A stretch of 64,000 nucleotides of DNA. Source: Hydrangea macrophylla. Its lineage: Eukaryota; Streptophyta; Magnoliopsida; Cornales; Hydrangeaceae. The stretch lies in contig CM066984.1 of NCBI GenBank assembly GCA_033977485.1, forward strand, positions 45,453,100 to 45,517,099, written 5' to 3'. The notes beneath the pieces were generated by a model. The model did no database searches. It saw nothing but the letters and a program-made list of their open reading frames with translations, and had not been told where the DNA came from. Positions 49,000 through 59,817 of this stretch are shown here, in pieces (the first letter of the stretch is position 1; each line of letters begins with the position of its first letter). A program made the translations under genes and the position numbers.

Positions 49000-50488
49000 A
49001 AAACTGAATATATAAAACAATTCTATCTATTACAAAACATCAGAGTGTGGTCCACAGGATCACAACAGGTCTGGAGACAACATATGCCCAAGTACATGTT
49101 AACCCAAAGCAAAACAGAATTCAACAGAAATAACTAAATGTAATTATCTTCATATCTTCAGCTGGCATAAGGATAGTCGTCAGCATAATACTCCTCTCCC
49201 GAATAACCAACATCAGTGGGGCCATCCTCTGCATAGTTCAACTCTGGGTTGTAGCCATCACCGTAAGTTCCAACACCTGCATTGTTAAGGATATGGTAGT
49301 CTGGATGGGGAGTGTCCAAGCATTAAAGGTCGTCGGCTTACTGAAAGCTGAGTGACAACTAACTAACACAGTCTCATAGAAATAACGTAATTACCAATTC
49401 TGAACGATAATAAGCAATGATATTAATTACATCTTTTCCTCTGTTATTCAGACACATCATAAACCGATTCTCATCACCTTCCAACTCTAAGACTGGCTGT
49501 ACTCAACCCAACTGACTATACTGAACTGGTTATATCATCATGACATACTAGTGTTCTTGTTCACCGCTTTTAAGAACTCTTACTGTTCACCACTTTTAAG
49601 AACTCTTGCGAACACTAGCCATCATTCTCATATAACAACTAGTCTATGGACGTAGCCTTACTCTTGTTCACCGCTTTTAAGAACTCTTACTGTTCACCGC
49701 TTTTAAAAACACATGTGAGTACAGTACCTACATAGCTCTGGTAAATACATACCATGGGCGTGCCACAACTACTTTTGTTCACCACTTTTAAGAACTCTTA
49801 CTATTCACCGCCTTTAGGAATGCTTAAGAGTCCTGTGCACCCATAAATCCATAATTTTGGTCAAATCCATCTAACTCCCTTATTGGATTCAACCTGAGCA
49901 AATCATCAGCTCGACTCATACAACCTCAAAAATAACTAATAACCCACTGACTCAATCACCAGTTACTTAATGCTACCTAGTGTTATTATCTCAAACTATC
50001 TCGTTATCGCGTCGGATTATTTCTAACGTTCCAAACCTGACTGCGTTGCTCACCATATTATCTCAGTCTCATTATCGTATCCCATTACCTACGTAATCCA
50101 TAATATCGCATAATAGAAACAAGAATTGACAATTAAATAACTACGCATTATGCATTATAAACTAAATAAACGCATCCATGTTTTGCTAGGTTCGATCGAT
50201 TGAAGTCATCTCAATCGCTTGAAGAAAAGTGATGTTCGATCGATCGAAGTATTCTCGATCGATTGAAGTCAAGGTGGTCTCGATCGATTGAGACTCAATG
50301 ATGTTCGATCGATTGAACTCAGTTCGATCGGTCGAACTATGTCTTCTACAGATTCTGCAATGAACGTACATAATATGATAGGGGTGTTTAGGTCCATATT
50401 AAAATGTCCAGAACTTGTAAAACAACAAAACTAAGATACCGAGTGAGTTTGGAACTCACCAAAAGTTGCTAAGGGCGCGTTTGGCAAT
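49000..50488 (-). repeat. B1 5' LTR, part 2 (after element E)
   Basis: Resumes the B LTR at the position where 22407 stopped, including the 5-bp duplication. It includes the 'cttttaagaac' array (49555-49830) and a TCGATCGA cluster (50191-50340). It stops at gcgtttggcaa, before the TATA region. Confidence 0.88.
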
Positions 50489-51017
50489 TTGAATACAAGG
50501 CTATGGTCAAATAGCTATCTCTCAAGCTCCCCAAAAATCTGGTGGACAACATGTCCTGATATAAAACTAACAAAAAGTTGTATGCTTCTGATTTCGAGTA
50601 CTAGTGGATGATGTAATATCCCGTATTTTCAATAAGTATTTATGCATAGAGATTTTTTATACTTTCCTTGTTCATTCCTGAAATTTGACTTTCGATCGAT
50701 CGAAGTCATTTCGAGCAATCGAGCACCCACAAGTTCAAGCGATCAAACCTAGTTCGAGCGATCGAAACCCTACCGACCTGAATTTAATAGGTGGTCCCTA
50801 CCTCGATCAATCAAACTCTTTTCAATTGATCAAGACTGACCGAACTGCTCTCAAGCGATCGAACTTCGTTCGATTGATCGAACTTTATAATCATTTGAAT
50901 TCCAGGTTTCCCGCAAACCTTTCCATCTGTACTCCTTCCCTCTCTATATATACAGCTTATTCGTATGTGGGTGAGTTTAGAACACTTGAGGGTTTGAGAG
51001 AGAGAGAGAGATTTTGT
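50489..51017. mobile_element. Rearranged B-family fragments, partly inverted
   Basis: 50489-50572 matches the spacer upstream of gag (20998-21080, same strand). 50573-50612 is the inverted sequence next to the 3' LTR (compare 16169-16215, with an internal deletion). 50613-51017 is the inverted U3 part of the LTR (compare 16168-15763), including a palindrome cluster and TATA box. Then direct LTR sequence begins at 51018. Confidence 0.8.
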
Positions 51018-51525
51018 GATGTCACTAATGATCCACACCACACAGTGCTAGTTCAACTGAAACAACCAATGTAGTAAATAACTGAATATATAAAACGATT
51101 ATATCTATTACAAAACATCAGAGTGTGGTCCACAGGATCACAACAGGTCTGGAGACAACATATGCCCAAGTACCCGTTAACATGAAGCAAAATAGAGTTC
51201 AATAGAAGTAACTAAATGTAACTATCTTCAGATCTTCAACTGACGTAAGGATAGCCGTTAGCATAATACTCCTCTCCCGAATAACCAGCATCAGGTGGGC
51301 TATCCCTTACATAGTCCAACTCCGGGTTGTAGCCATCACTGTAAGTTTCAGCACCTGCATCGTTAAGGACAGGGTAGTCTAGACGGGGAATATCTAAGCA
51401 ATAAAGGCCGTCAGCTTACTGAAAGCTGAGTGACAACTAACTAACACAGTCTCATAGAAATATTGTAATTACCAGTCCTGAATGATAAAAAGAAGTGATA
51501 AAAATAATATCTTTTCCTCTGTTAT
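51018..51525 (-). repeat. B2 LTR, part 1
   Basis: B-type LTR lacking its first 70 or so plus-strand bases. Interrupted by element C at 51526 and continued at 62044. Confidence 0.88.
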
Positions 51526-51795
51526 TGTCACGCCCCGGAGCAGCATAAATAGAGAAAAAAATAAATTTCCTTTATGGGTCCATAAGGAATGACAGGTGAA
51601 AGTCACTAATAATCCACACCATGCAGTACTAGTCCAAACCAAAACAGCATTTAAACAACTGAAGATAAAAATCACCGTACTATCTATTACAAAACATCAT
51701 AGTGTGGTCCACAGGATCACAACAGGTCTGAAGACAACAAATGCCCAAGTACCCGCTAACTAAAGGTTCAACAGAACAACCGAAAAGTAATCTAA

Positions 51796-51903
51796 CTATA
51801 ACATCTTCAGTCTTCTACTGGCGTAAGGATAATCCTCCCTGGCGTAACCATCATCGGTGGGGCCTTCCTCTGGATAATAGTCATCAGTGTACTGGTCATT
51901 ACC
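51796..51903 (-). other. Tyr/Asp-rich reading frame inside C LTR
   Basis: Follows an acceptor-like TCTTATTCTACAG. It reads QYTDDYYPEEGPTDDGYAR and on to a stop. Aligned with the B LTR frame at 14375-14256. The same frame is in the other C LTR near 60193-60088. Confidence 0.5.
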
Positions 51904-52816
51904 TGTAGAATAAGAGACAGGATATTCTGGACGGGGAAAGTCCAGGCAATAAAAGGCCGTCAGCTTACTGAGAGCTGAGTGAGCATAAACTAACAAGGTA
52001 CCAGTTACCTGAAGTAAACACAAGCTGATGAAAACACAAGTGAACATCTTATTATATCCATATCTTGTTCCTTTATTCATTCTTGTAAACCGACCCTTAA
52101 CGTCTTGTTACTCAAATACCGAACTCAACATACTCAGATGTCATGAACAGACTCAATATTTTAACTCTAGGGATACACCCTTATTCTGTCCATCGCTTTT
52201 AAGAGCAATATATCCTGCTCACCGCATGTCATGGACTCCACGTCAGTCTGTCCCCAGCTTTTAAGAACAATGACCCTGTTCACCGCATTTCAGGGATATA
52301 ACCTTTCGAACAAGGCATATCAATCTATTGCCACGACTCAACGTCATCTACTAGTGATCCCAGCTCACCGCTTTTAAGAACAATGGTCATGTTCACCGCT
52401 TTTAAGAGCATCTCATAGATCATCCAGACTATCTTAGGACTATTTGGTCCAGCTCACTGCTTTTAAGAACCATGTATCCGGTTCACCGCCTTTCAGAGCA
52501 TATCATGACCAATCGTCCATCCACGTACCATTCCCAGAACTTACCAAACCTACTTATGTTCCATTCTAACATCGACACATGACAATTCCCAATGTGGCCT
52601 GACTACTCGGATTAAAAGAAAATAGATATCAAATTTATATCAGAAACAACACGTCACCCACGTCTTCATATTACTTTTTATTCATTATCCATAAATCTTT
52701 GGTGTCACATTACTCCTGTCTACCCCATAGTCGCATAATGGAAATTCCGAATCAAAAATCGAACAACTAAACCTTTTATATAATAACAGGCAAAGGAAAC
52801 CATATTCTGATCATGC

Positions 52817-52975
52817 CAATTGATTGGAACAGAGGTTCAATCGATTGGGACAAAAAGTTATACCAATCGATTGAGAAACATGGCAATCGATTGAGATGTC
52901 AATCGATTGGAATCCTATTCAATCGATTGAGAAACGACTGATATCAATCGATTGAGATTTTGCCAATCGATTGAT
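52817..52975. repeat. CAATCGATTG cluster in C 3' LTR (leader side)
   Basis: Seven exact CAATCGATTG palindromes and one variant (ccaattgattgg). The other LTR (61104-61262) also has seven exact and one variant, with different units mutated. Confidence 0.93.
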
Positions 52976-53375
52976 ACTACGTCTTCTCTAGCAGATTGTA
53001 AAAACAACATATTTCAACGTATAAGTCATACTCTTATCACATCTAAAGGTCATAACAACTTGTACATACATCAAATAAAGTGACCAAGTGAGTTAGGACT
53101 CACTTAGGGTGCGTTTGGCTGGGTGTGTTTTGAAAATCCAAGCTTCCTCTCTCTCCTTCTTGCTCTTCTCTTTCTGCCCAGCTCTCTCTCTATCTCTCCT
53201 TCTTCTTCCTTTCTTCTTCTTGTCCTCCCCTTTGTCTTCTTCCAGCTGCCAAGGCAGTGTGTGTGTGTGTATATGTATAGATATAGATATATAGATAGAT
53301 ATATGTATGTATATATCTCACAAGAGGTATGTCTCTCTCTCTCAAGCTGCCAAAGTGACCCAAGGCCACAAATGA

Positions 53376-53390
53376 ACGAGTATATATAAG
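53376..53390 (-). promoter_or_regulatory. TATA box of C 3' LTR
   Basis: Reverse complement reads cttatatatactcg, about 370 bp inside the LTR. Conserved near 61664-61677. Confidence 0.65.
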
Positions 53391-53448
53391 GGTTAAGAGT
53401 GCCACACGTTTAAAGCTGAAGGAAAGAAGAAAATATTTCTCAGCTTAT

Positions 53449-53665
53449 GTCAATCGATTGGGACACCAGTCAATCGATTGGTAACAGATATTTGTAGTCA
53501 ATCGATTGGAATAATGTCAATCGATTGGGATGAAATGGAAATTGATTGGAATGTTGACACGTAATCAATTTTAGTCAGTAAAATGGCAATCGATTGGGAA
53601 TACTTATCAATCCATTGGTATCTGAAAAGTGTCAATCGATTGGGAAAACTTATCAATCGATTGGT
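53449..53665. repeat. CAATCGATTG cluster in C 3' LTR U3
   Basis: Seven exact palindromes and two single-base variants. The matching cluster in the 5' LTR (61737-61951) has nine exact, so the ancestral number was nine. It lies 60-280 bp upstream of the TATA box. Confidence 0.93.
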
Positions 53666-53756
53666 ATCAAAATTCACCAAAAAGGAAGAGAAAGTTTATA
53701 CGAGTATAGAAATGAAATACCAGTCTTATTAATATACCAAAATACAGGGTATTACA

Positions 53757-53775
53757 TCATCCACCACTCAACAAA
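53757..53775 (-). other. Polypurine tract of element C
   Basis: Reverse complement reads gttgagtggtggatga before the LTR. Confidence 0.7.
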
Positions 53776-53808
53776 AGATTTCGTCCTCGAAATCAAAGGC
53801 AACAAGAT

Positions 53809-56800
53809 CTAAAACAAAAACGAAAACTTCTCGCGCATCTCTGACTCTAGTTCCCACGAAGCTTCGCTTTCATCATGATGCTTCCACTGAATCTTTACTA
53901 ACGGAATCTCCTTGTTCCTGAGCTTCTTGATTCCTTGATCTAGAATGCGAATAGGTCCTTCATTGAACGTAACGTCGCTGTTGACTTTGATATCCTCAAA
54001 GTTGATCTCGTGCGCTGGGTTGTGAACACACTTCCTCAGCATACTGATGAGGAAAACATTGTGCACTCCTGACATCTTTGGTGGCAACGCAAGGTGATAA
54101 GCAACCTTCCCAACACGCTCCAGAATTTCGAATGGTCCGATGAAACGTGGCGATAACTTGCCCCTTTTCTGACCAAATCTAACGATTCCTCGAACAGGTG
54201 AAACCTTGAGTAATACGTGATCCCCAACGGCAAACTCCAAGTCTTTGCGTCGCTTGTCAGCATAATTCTTGTATCTGGTCTGGGCTATCTTCATCTTCTC
54301 ACGTACGACTTGAATCTTCTCACTGGTTTCTCGTACCATTTCTGGCCCAAGAAGTTAACTATCCCCGACTTCGGTCCAACACAGCGGCGATCGGCAAGGT
54401 CTTCCGTACAAAGCTTCGAATGGCGCCATATCTATACTCGAATGATAACTATTATTATAGGCGAACTCAATCAGAGGTAAGTGCATCTCCCAAGAACTCT
54501 CAAAATCAATGACACAAGCTTGTAACATATCTTCCATCACTTAATTAATTCTTTCAGTCTGTCCATCTGTCTGTGGATGAAAAGCTGAACTCAAGTTCAA
54601 TGTCGTTCCCATCGCTGTCTGGAGACTCTTCCAAAATTCTGCAGTAAAGCGCGAATCTCGGTCTGACACAATAGATACATGCACTCCATGTAATCGTACA
54701 ACGTGTTGTAGATACATTCGGCTCAAACGTTCTACTGAGTACGTCATGCTATAGGCAATAAAATGTGTCGTCTTAGTAAGTTGATCCACGATTACCCATA
54801 TAGCATCGTGATTCTGCTGTGACTTTGGCAATCCTACCACAAAATCCATGGTTATGTGTTCCCATTTCCATTGAGGAATAGGTAACGGCTGTAGCAGTCC
54901 AGGTGGTCTGCCACATAGCTACATACTCTGCCACATCTCTCTTCATTTCTTCCCACCAAAAATTTTTCTTCAGATCCTTGTACATCTTTGTACCTCCAGG
55001 ATGAATAGTCATTCGTGACTTATGTGCTTCATCCAATATTTCTTTCCGGAGATTTTCTTCATCAGGTACACAGAGTCTACCCTTACATCGTAAAGCTCCG
55101 TCTGTACTAATACTCCAGACTTCTGGTTCCTCGGCTCACATCTTGGTGAACCATAACTTCAAATCCTCTACTGTCTGTTGAGCCTCTATGATACGACTGA
55201 TCAAAGTCGGTTGTACCATAAGACATCCAAAATGTTGTCCTTTCATTGGTTCTACTGGCTGAAGATCAAATTCAGCAATTTCTTCTAATGCTCTCCATTC
55301 TCTAATTAGAAATGCAGCGATCACTAGCCGAGGTTTACGGCTCAAAGCATCTGCTACTACGTTTGCTTTACCGGGATGGTATTGCAAAGAAAAGTCATAG
55401 TCCTTGAGTAACTCCATCCATCTCCGCTGTCGCATGTTCAACTCCTTTTGAGAGAACAAATACTTCAGACTCTTATGATCAGAAAACAGATCAAACTTTT
55501 CTCCGTAGAGATAGTGTCTCCAAATTTTCAATGCAAACACTATTGCTGCTAATTCCAGATCATGCGTAGGATAATTTTTCTCATGTACCTTCAATTGTCT
55601 TGATCCATATGCGATAACATTTCCATCTTGCATCAGCACACACCCGAGTCCTTGGTACGATGCATCACTGTAGATCACATACTTTTCTCCACTCTTAGGT
55701 AATGCGAGTACTGGTGCAGAAGTCAATCTTTCTTTTAACTCCTGAAATGCACCCTCATGCTTGTCTGTCCATTCGTACTTCGTCTCCTTCCTTGTTAAAT
55801 TCGTCAATGGTCCTGCTAACTTGGAGAACCCTTCTACGAATCTTCTGTAATATCCTGCTAAACCCAGAAAACTTCTGACTTCGGTCGCATTCGTCGGTCT
55901 ATTCCAGCTTAAGACTACATCAATCTTAGATGAGTCTACCGAAATACCTTCCTGAGATATAACATGTCCCAAGAATTTGACTTCCTGTAGCCAAAACTCA
56001 CACTTCCTGAACTTTGCATACAACTTGCTATCTCGAAGTGTCTGCAAGGCAACCTGTAAATGCTCCTTATGATCCTCTTCTGTCTTTGAGTAGATCAGTA
56101 TATCATCAATGAACACTATAATGAATTTATCCAGATATAGTCTGAATACTCTATTCATCAAGTCCATAAATACTACTGGCGCATTCGTCAATCCAAAAGG
56201 CATAACTAGAAACTCGTAATGCCCGTATCTTGTCCTGAAAGCAGTCTTCGATACATCCTCTGGTCGAACTAACAATTGGTGGTATCCTGAACGTAAATCG
56301 ATCTTGGAAAAGATCCTAGATCCTTGTAACTGGTCGAATAGATCATCTATCCGTGGTAGTGGATATCTATTCTTAATCGTAACCTTATTCAACTCCCTGT
56401 AGTCTATACAGAGTCGAAGTGCTCCGTCCTTCTTCTTCACAAATAGAACTGGTGCTCCCCAAAGCGACGTACTCGGGCGAACAAATCCTAAATCTTCAAG
56501 CTCTTGAACTTGCTTCTTTAGTTCTAACATCTCAGTTGGTGCCATCCTGTATGGAGTCTTAGAAATAGGCAATGTACCAGGTACTAATTCCACACAGAAG
56601 TCTATTTCTCTTTTCGGTGGAAGTCCTTTAATATCCTGAAATACATCCAGAAAACCCTGTACGGTAGGAATTTGATCCATCGTAAGCTCCGTACTCGTAC
56701 TAATGATCGTAGCTAGACCACTCGTAAGGAACATATCGCTCGTCGGTTGACACTGAAATCTGATCGTCGGCTTTCCTTGTATTGAAAACACAATCGTCCT

Positions 56801-58297
56801 AGTAGGGCAATCCAGATTGGCACTGTACTTAGTTAACCAATCCATCCCTAGGATAACATCGAATTCTAACATCGACAGAACTACCAAGTCTGCTGGAAGA
56901 TTCCTATCTCCCAAAGTCAAAGGGCAATCTTTACACACTTTACTCAACTTAACTGTCACTCCCAAAGGTGACACAGCATTCAGTGTTGACTCAAGTGTCT
57001 GGGGTTCTAAACCCAACTGACGCACAATCTTAACAGCAATAAAAGAACGTGCGGCTCCAGTATCAAATAAAGCTTTAACTGGACTATGAAAGAGTACAAG
57101 TGTACCTTCCAAATGTTCCTGCTCATCAGCATTAAAGCCTGCTTCTCCTGGAATGATAGCATTCATTCTCGTCTGATCAGGAGGTCCTTGGATTCCTTGC
57201 ACTGGGACTCCGTAGTGTCCTCCTCGTGGTGCGCGACAATCCTTGCTCACATGCCCTGGTTTGTTGCAGTTGCAACAGACAATATCCGGCCTGCGATTAG
57301 GCCTATGGGCAGTGCAGTTCCTTGCAATATGTCTGGGTTTTCCACAGTTAAAACAACCTCCAGTGTTGCTTGGCGGGGCTGTCAGTAATGCCTGTGGTTG
57401 TGACCCCTGCTGGCGATATTGTTGAGGTCGATTATAACTCTGCTGCGGTTTCCTGGTTCCTTCCCAGATTCTCTTGTTTCCTTGAAAGTTTTCTTGAGGT
57501 CTCCATCCTTGGGTATTTCTCGGTGGTCGATTATGGAAATTCCTCTGTTGAAACCCTCGTGACGACTAAGGTCTATTTATCTGTGGTTGTTGTACTGGAT
57601 TAGCATCCTTTTCTAATCCTGTAGCAAATCTAACAATTTCCTCATACGACTGGTTCAGATGACCAACCATCATATGTCTGAGGTGGGGGTTCAGTCCTTG
57701 GTGAAATCTCTTTATCTTCTTCTGCGGAGTGTCTATCATATGCTGAGCAAATCTGGATAGACGCTCAAACTGTGTTGTGTATTCCCGTACATTCCATCCT
57801 CCTTGGATCAAATTGAGAAAATTCCTTTCCTGTTGATCTCTCTCATCTTCTGGAAAATACTTATCCAAAAATCTGCCTTTGAATGTCTCCCACGACATAG
57901 CTCTAGCGGCATCGATCCCAATAGTGGCTTGCTCAGCTTCCCACCAATCTGCGGCGGCATAAGTGAGCTGAAACGTAGCAAGGCGACGCTTCTCCTGCTC
58001 GCTGCATTCTAATGCTTCGAAAATTAATTCCATCTCTCTGACCCATTGTTCTCCTTTCCATGGTTCTGTTAGTCCATCGAACTTTTCGGGACGTAACCCA
58101 CGAAAATTTGCTAACAACTTATCTCCAGTCTGTCTTGGTGGCGGGGGTTCAAGAGGTCTCTGGTGGGTGGAGTGATTATATGTATCCCCCACATGCTCCA
58201 TCCTCTGCATAAATGCTTCGAAAATTCCGGTTGGGTCCATTCCCTCTGGAATAGGTGTTCTATTACACGCTTGGTGATTTCTCAAGGGTCCTACCAT
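53809..58297 (-). pseudogene. C gag-pol polyprotein (Tekay-type chromovirus)
   Basis: ATG at 58297 (MVGPLRNHQ). gag core (58100-57570) and two knuckles ([28 protein letters not shown]). Protease [11 protein letters not shown] (about 57070). RT with [10 protein letters not shown] and [12 protein letters not shown] (about 56390-56080). RNase [11 protein letters not shown]. Integrase with SDRDSRF and PQTDGQTE. C-terminal tail ending KIQWKHHDESEASWELESE, a chromodomain-like segment. Gag and pol share one frame. Stops: TAG 57566-57568, TGA next to 55136, TAA near 54541 and TAA near 54356. A 32-bp net deletion at about 54915-54925 removes the second half of the integrase H-H-C-C finger and shifts frame. 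Length matches the family (about 1500 codons). Confidence 0.95.
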
Positions 58298-58652
58298 GAT
58301 GATAACGAGTATCGCCTACAAGAGACATATTGATCAGCTGAAAGTCTTCTCGTAGAAACGAACTCAAGATAGAACAAGAAACAGCAAAACTAACAATTCT
58401 ACTAAACAACGCAACACAACGCAACAACCAAACAATAACAAAAGTACTGCTCGTATATATATATATCAAAAGATGTACCGTATAGTACACACTAGTCAAA
58501 CTGTGTACCATATGGGACAAGAGTTACAACAACTAAAGTCAGCTAATATTATACAAAGCTATGGTCAATAGCTATCTCTCAAGCTCCCAAAAATCTAGTG
58601 GACAACATGTCCTAATATAAACTAACAAAATCTAAATCCTGTAGATCCTGAC
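58298..58652 (-). other. Spacer between extra ORF and gag in C
   Basis: No coding signal. An acceptor-like TGTCTCTTGTAG lies just before the gag ATG (about 58310-58325). Confidence 0.5.
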
Positions 58653-59648
58653 TCAACAGTCGTCAGCATCTGATCCTGCAGGTGGTGCCTCGTCCTCTGG
58701 GTCTATATCCATCTCCTCGAGTGGATCTTCCTCAGCTGGTACGACAAGATCTCCGACTACTACCCCTATATCCCAATCCTCTATCATCTCTGCATCATCG
58801 TCCTCCATCACGTCTGCTATCGCCTGGTTAGCGACATCAACAGCTACTGCGGCAAAACCGTCGGCTATGTCAAGAGCTCCTGCTATAGCTACATCTCCCA
58901 TAACAAAATCTGCTGGCTGTGCTACCATCTGAGCTATCCATCCTACTGCCATATCGGCCATGGCTGCCATCTGCATAATGGGTCCAGCTGGTATCTGAAG
59001 CACAACGGGTATCTCTGGCACAACTATCTCCTCGTCGGGCACCTCCTCATCTACTACTACGTCTGCCTCAATAGCCTCTGGGTCTGGTACTGGATCTTCT
59101 GGCTCAAACTCTGGCTCCTCGGGGTCATCCTCAGGTTCATCATCATCTGCATCGTCTGCATGCTCATCCTCTACTGGGTCCTCGTCATCTATCGGCTCCT
59201 CTTCTCCATCTCCATCCATGTCCTAATCGGGATGCTCATCCTCAGGCTCTAGATCCTCCTCATCCTCAATCGGCTCAGGCTCTGGCTTTGGGACGGGTAC
59301 TGGTGATGGTGGGGCTGCTGCTGGTGCAACTACGGGCTCTGGTGGACCGGCTACAATGGCTCTCAACTCAATCTCATCCATCTCAGGCTTACTCCGAACT
59401 AATCTTAACATCTCCTGGCAAATGTCTCTACCGACCCTCGCAGTATGGTAAGCATCCATGCGCATCTGTGTCGGGTGAGTACTCCAGGTTACATAAAGCG
59501 CTCTCCACATGTCTTCCTCTAAATGTCGACTAGCTATCTGGCACACACGCTCACGATAAAACTCTGGGTCAGCTGGCTCCACGGTATCTCCATGAATAAT
59601 ATGTCCTCCATAAGCATCAGTCACAAACTGGTGAAACTCCGGATCTAT
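58653..59648 (-). pseudogene. C extra ORF upstream of gag (acidic protein)
   Basis: 332 codons in one frame with a single TAG (59220-59222). The position equivalent to the B1 start ATG reads ATA here (59648), six bases after an acceptor-like CCTTTGCAG. The N-terminal block of about 100 residues has HGDTVEPADPEFYRERV and SKPEMDEIELRAIV. Then a Pro/Glu/Asp-rich linker of about 80 residues, a hydrophobic small-residue block (PIMQMAAMADMAVGWIAQMV, then ALDIADGFAAVAVDVANQAI) and an acidic tail ending before TGA/TAG at 58653. It is conserved with B1 in order, motifs and place, which implies selection on a protein. I recognise no known family; a link to gag or chromatin is guesswork. Confidence 0.78.
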
Positions 59649-59798
59649 GCTATCCTGCAAAGGAAACTATCTATCGTCAGGAAGATGAACTTATCTTATA
59701 CTCATATCTCATCTCAAAGAATCTTAACAACACTAGGACCAGATGGTGTGGAATGATCGGTGAACGACAGTATCATAACCTAGAGTACCAAACCTCAA

Positions 59799-59814
59799 GC
59801 TCTGATACCAAAAA
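59799..59814 (-). other. Primer binding site of element C (Met-tRNA type)
   Basis: Reverse complement reads TTTTTGGTATCAGAGC three bases from the LTR end. Confidence 0.88.
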
Positions 59815-59817
59815 TCC

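Larger units (their letters stand above)
13968..50488 (-). mobile_element. Element B1: Tekay-type chromovirus (Ty3/gypsy), split by element E
   Basis: Minus-strand order: 5' LTR (49000-50488 plus 22272-22407), degraded Met-type primer site, extra acidic ORF, gag-pol ending in a chromodomain-like tail, purine tract, 3' LTR (13968-16168). The 26.6 kb between 22408 and 48999 is element E, inserted in the 5' LTR. The left flank is caata (13963-13967). The right end is rearranged, so the matching duplication cannot be shown. Many stops and frameshifts indicate an old copy. Confidence 0.88.
51526..53756 (-). repeat. 3' LTR of element C
   Basis: Pair of 59818-62043. Two CAATCGATTG clusters, TATA box, CT-rich tract, (GT)n/(ATAG)n microsatellite (about 53257-53315) and the 'cgcttttaagaac' array (52190-52500). 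Confidence 0.95.

Noticed and set aside
53123..53389. Leu/Ser-rich plus-strand ORFs in C LTR (and 61410-61676)
   Set aside because: CT-rich leader of the LTR read on the wrong strand; identical in both LTRs only because LTRs are copies.
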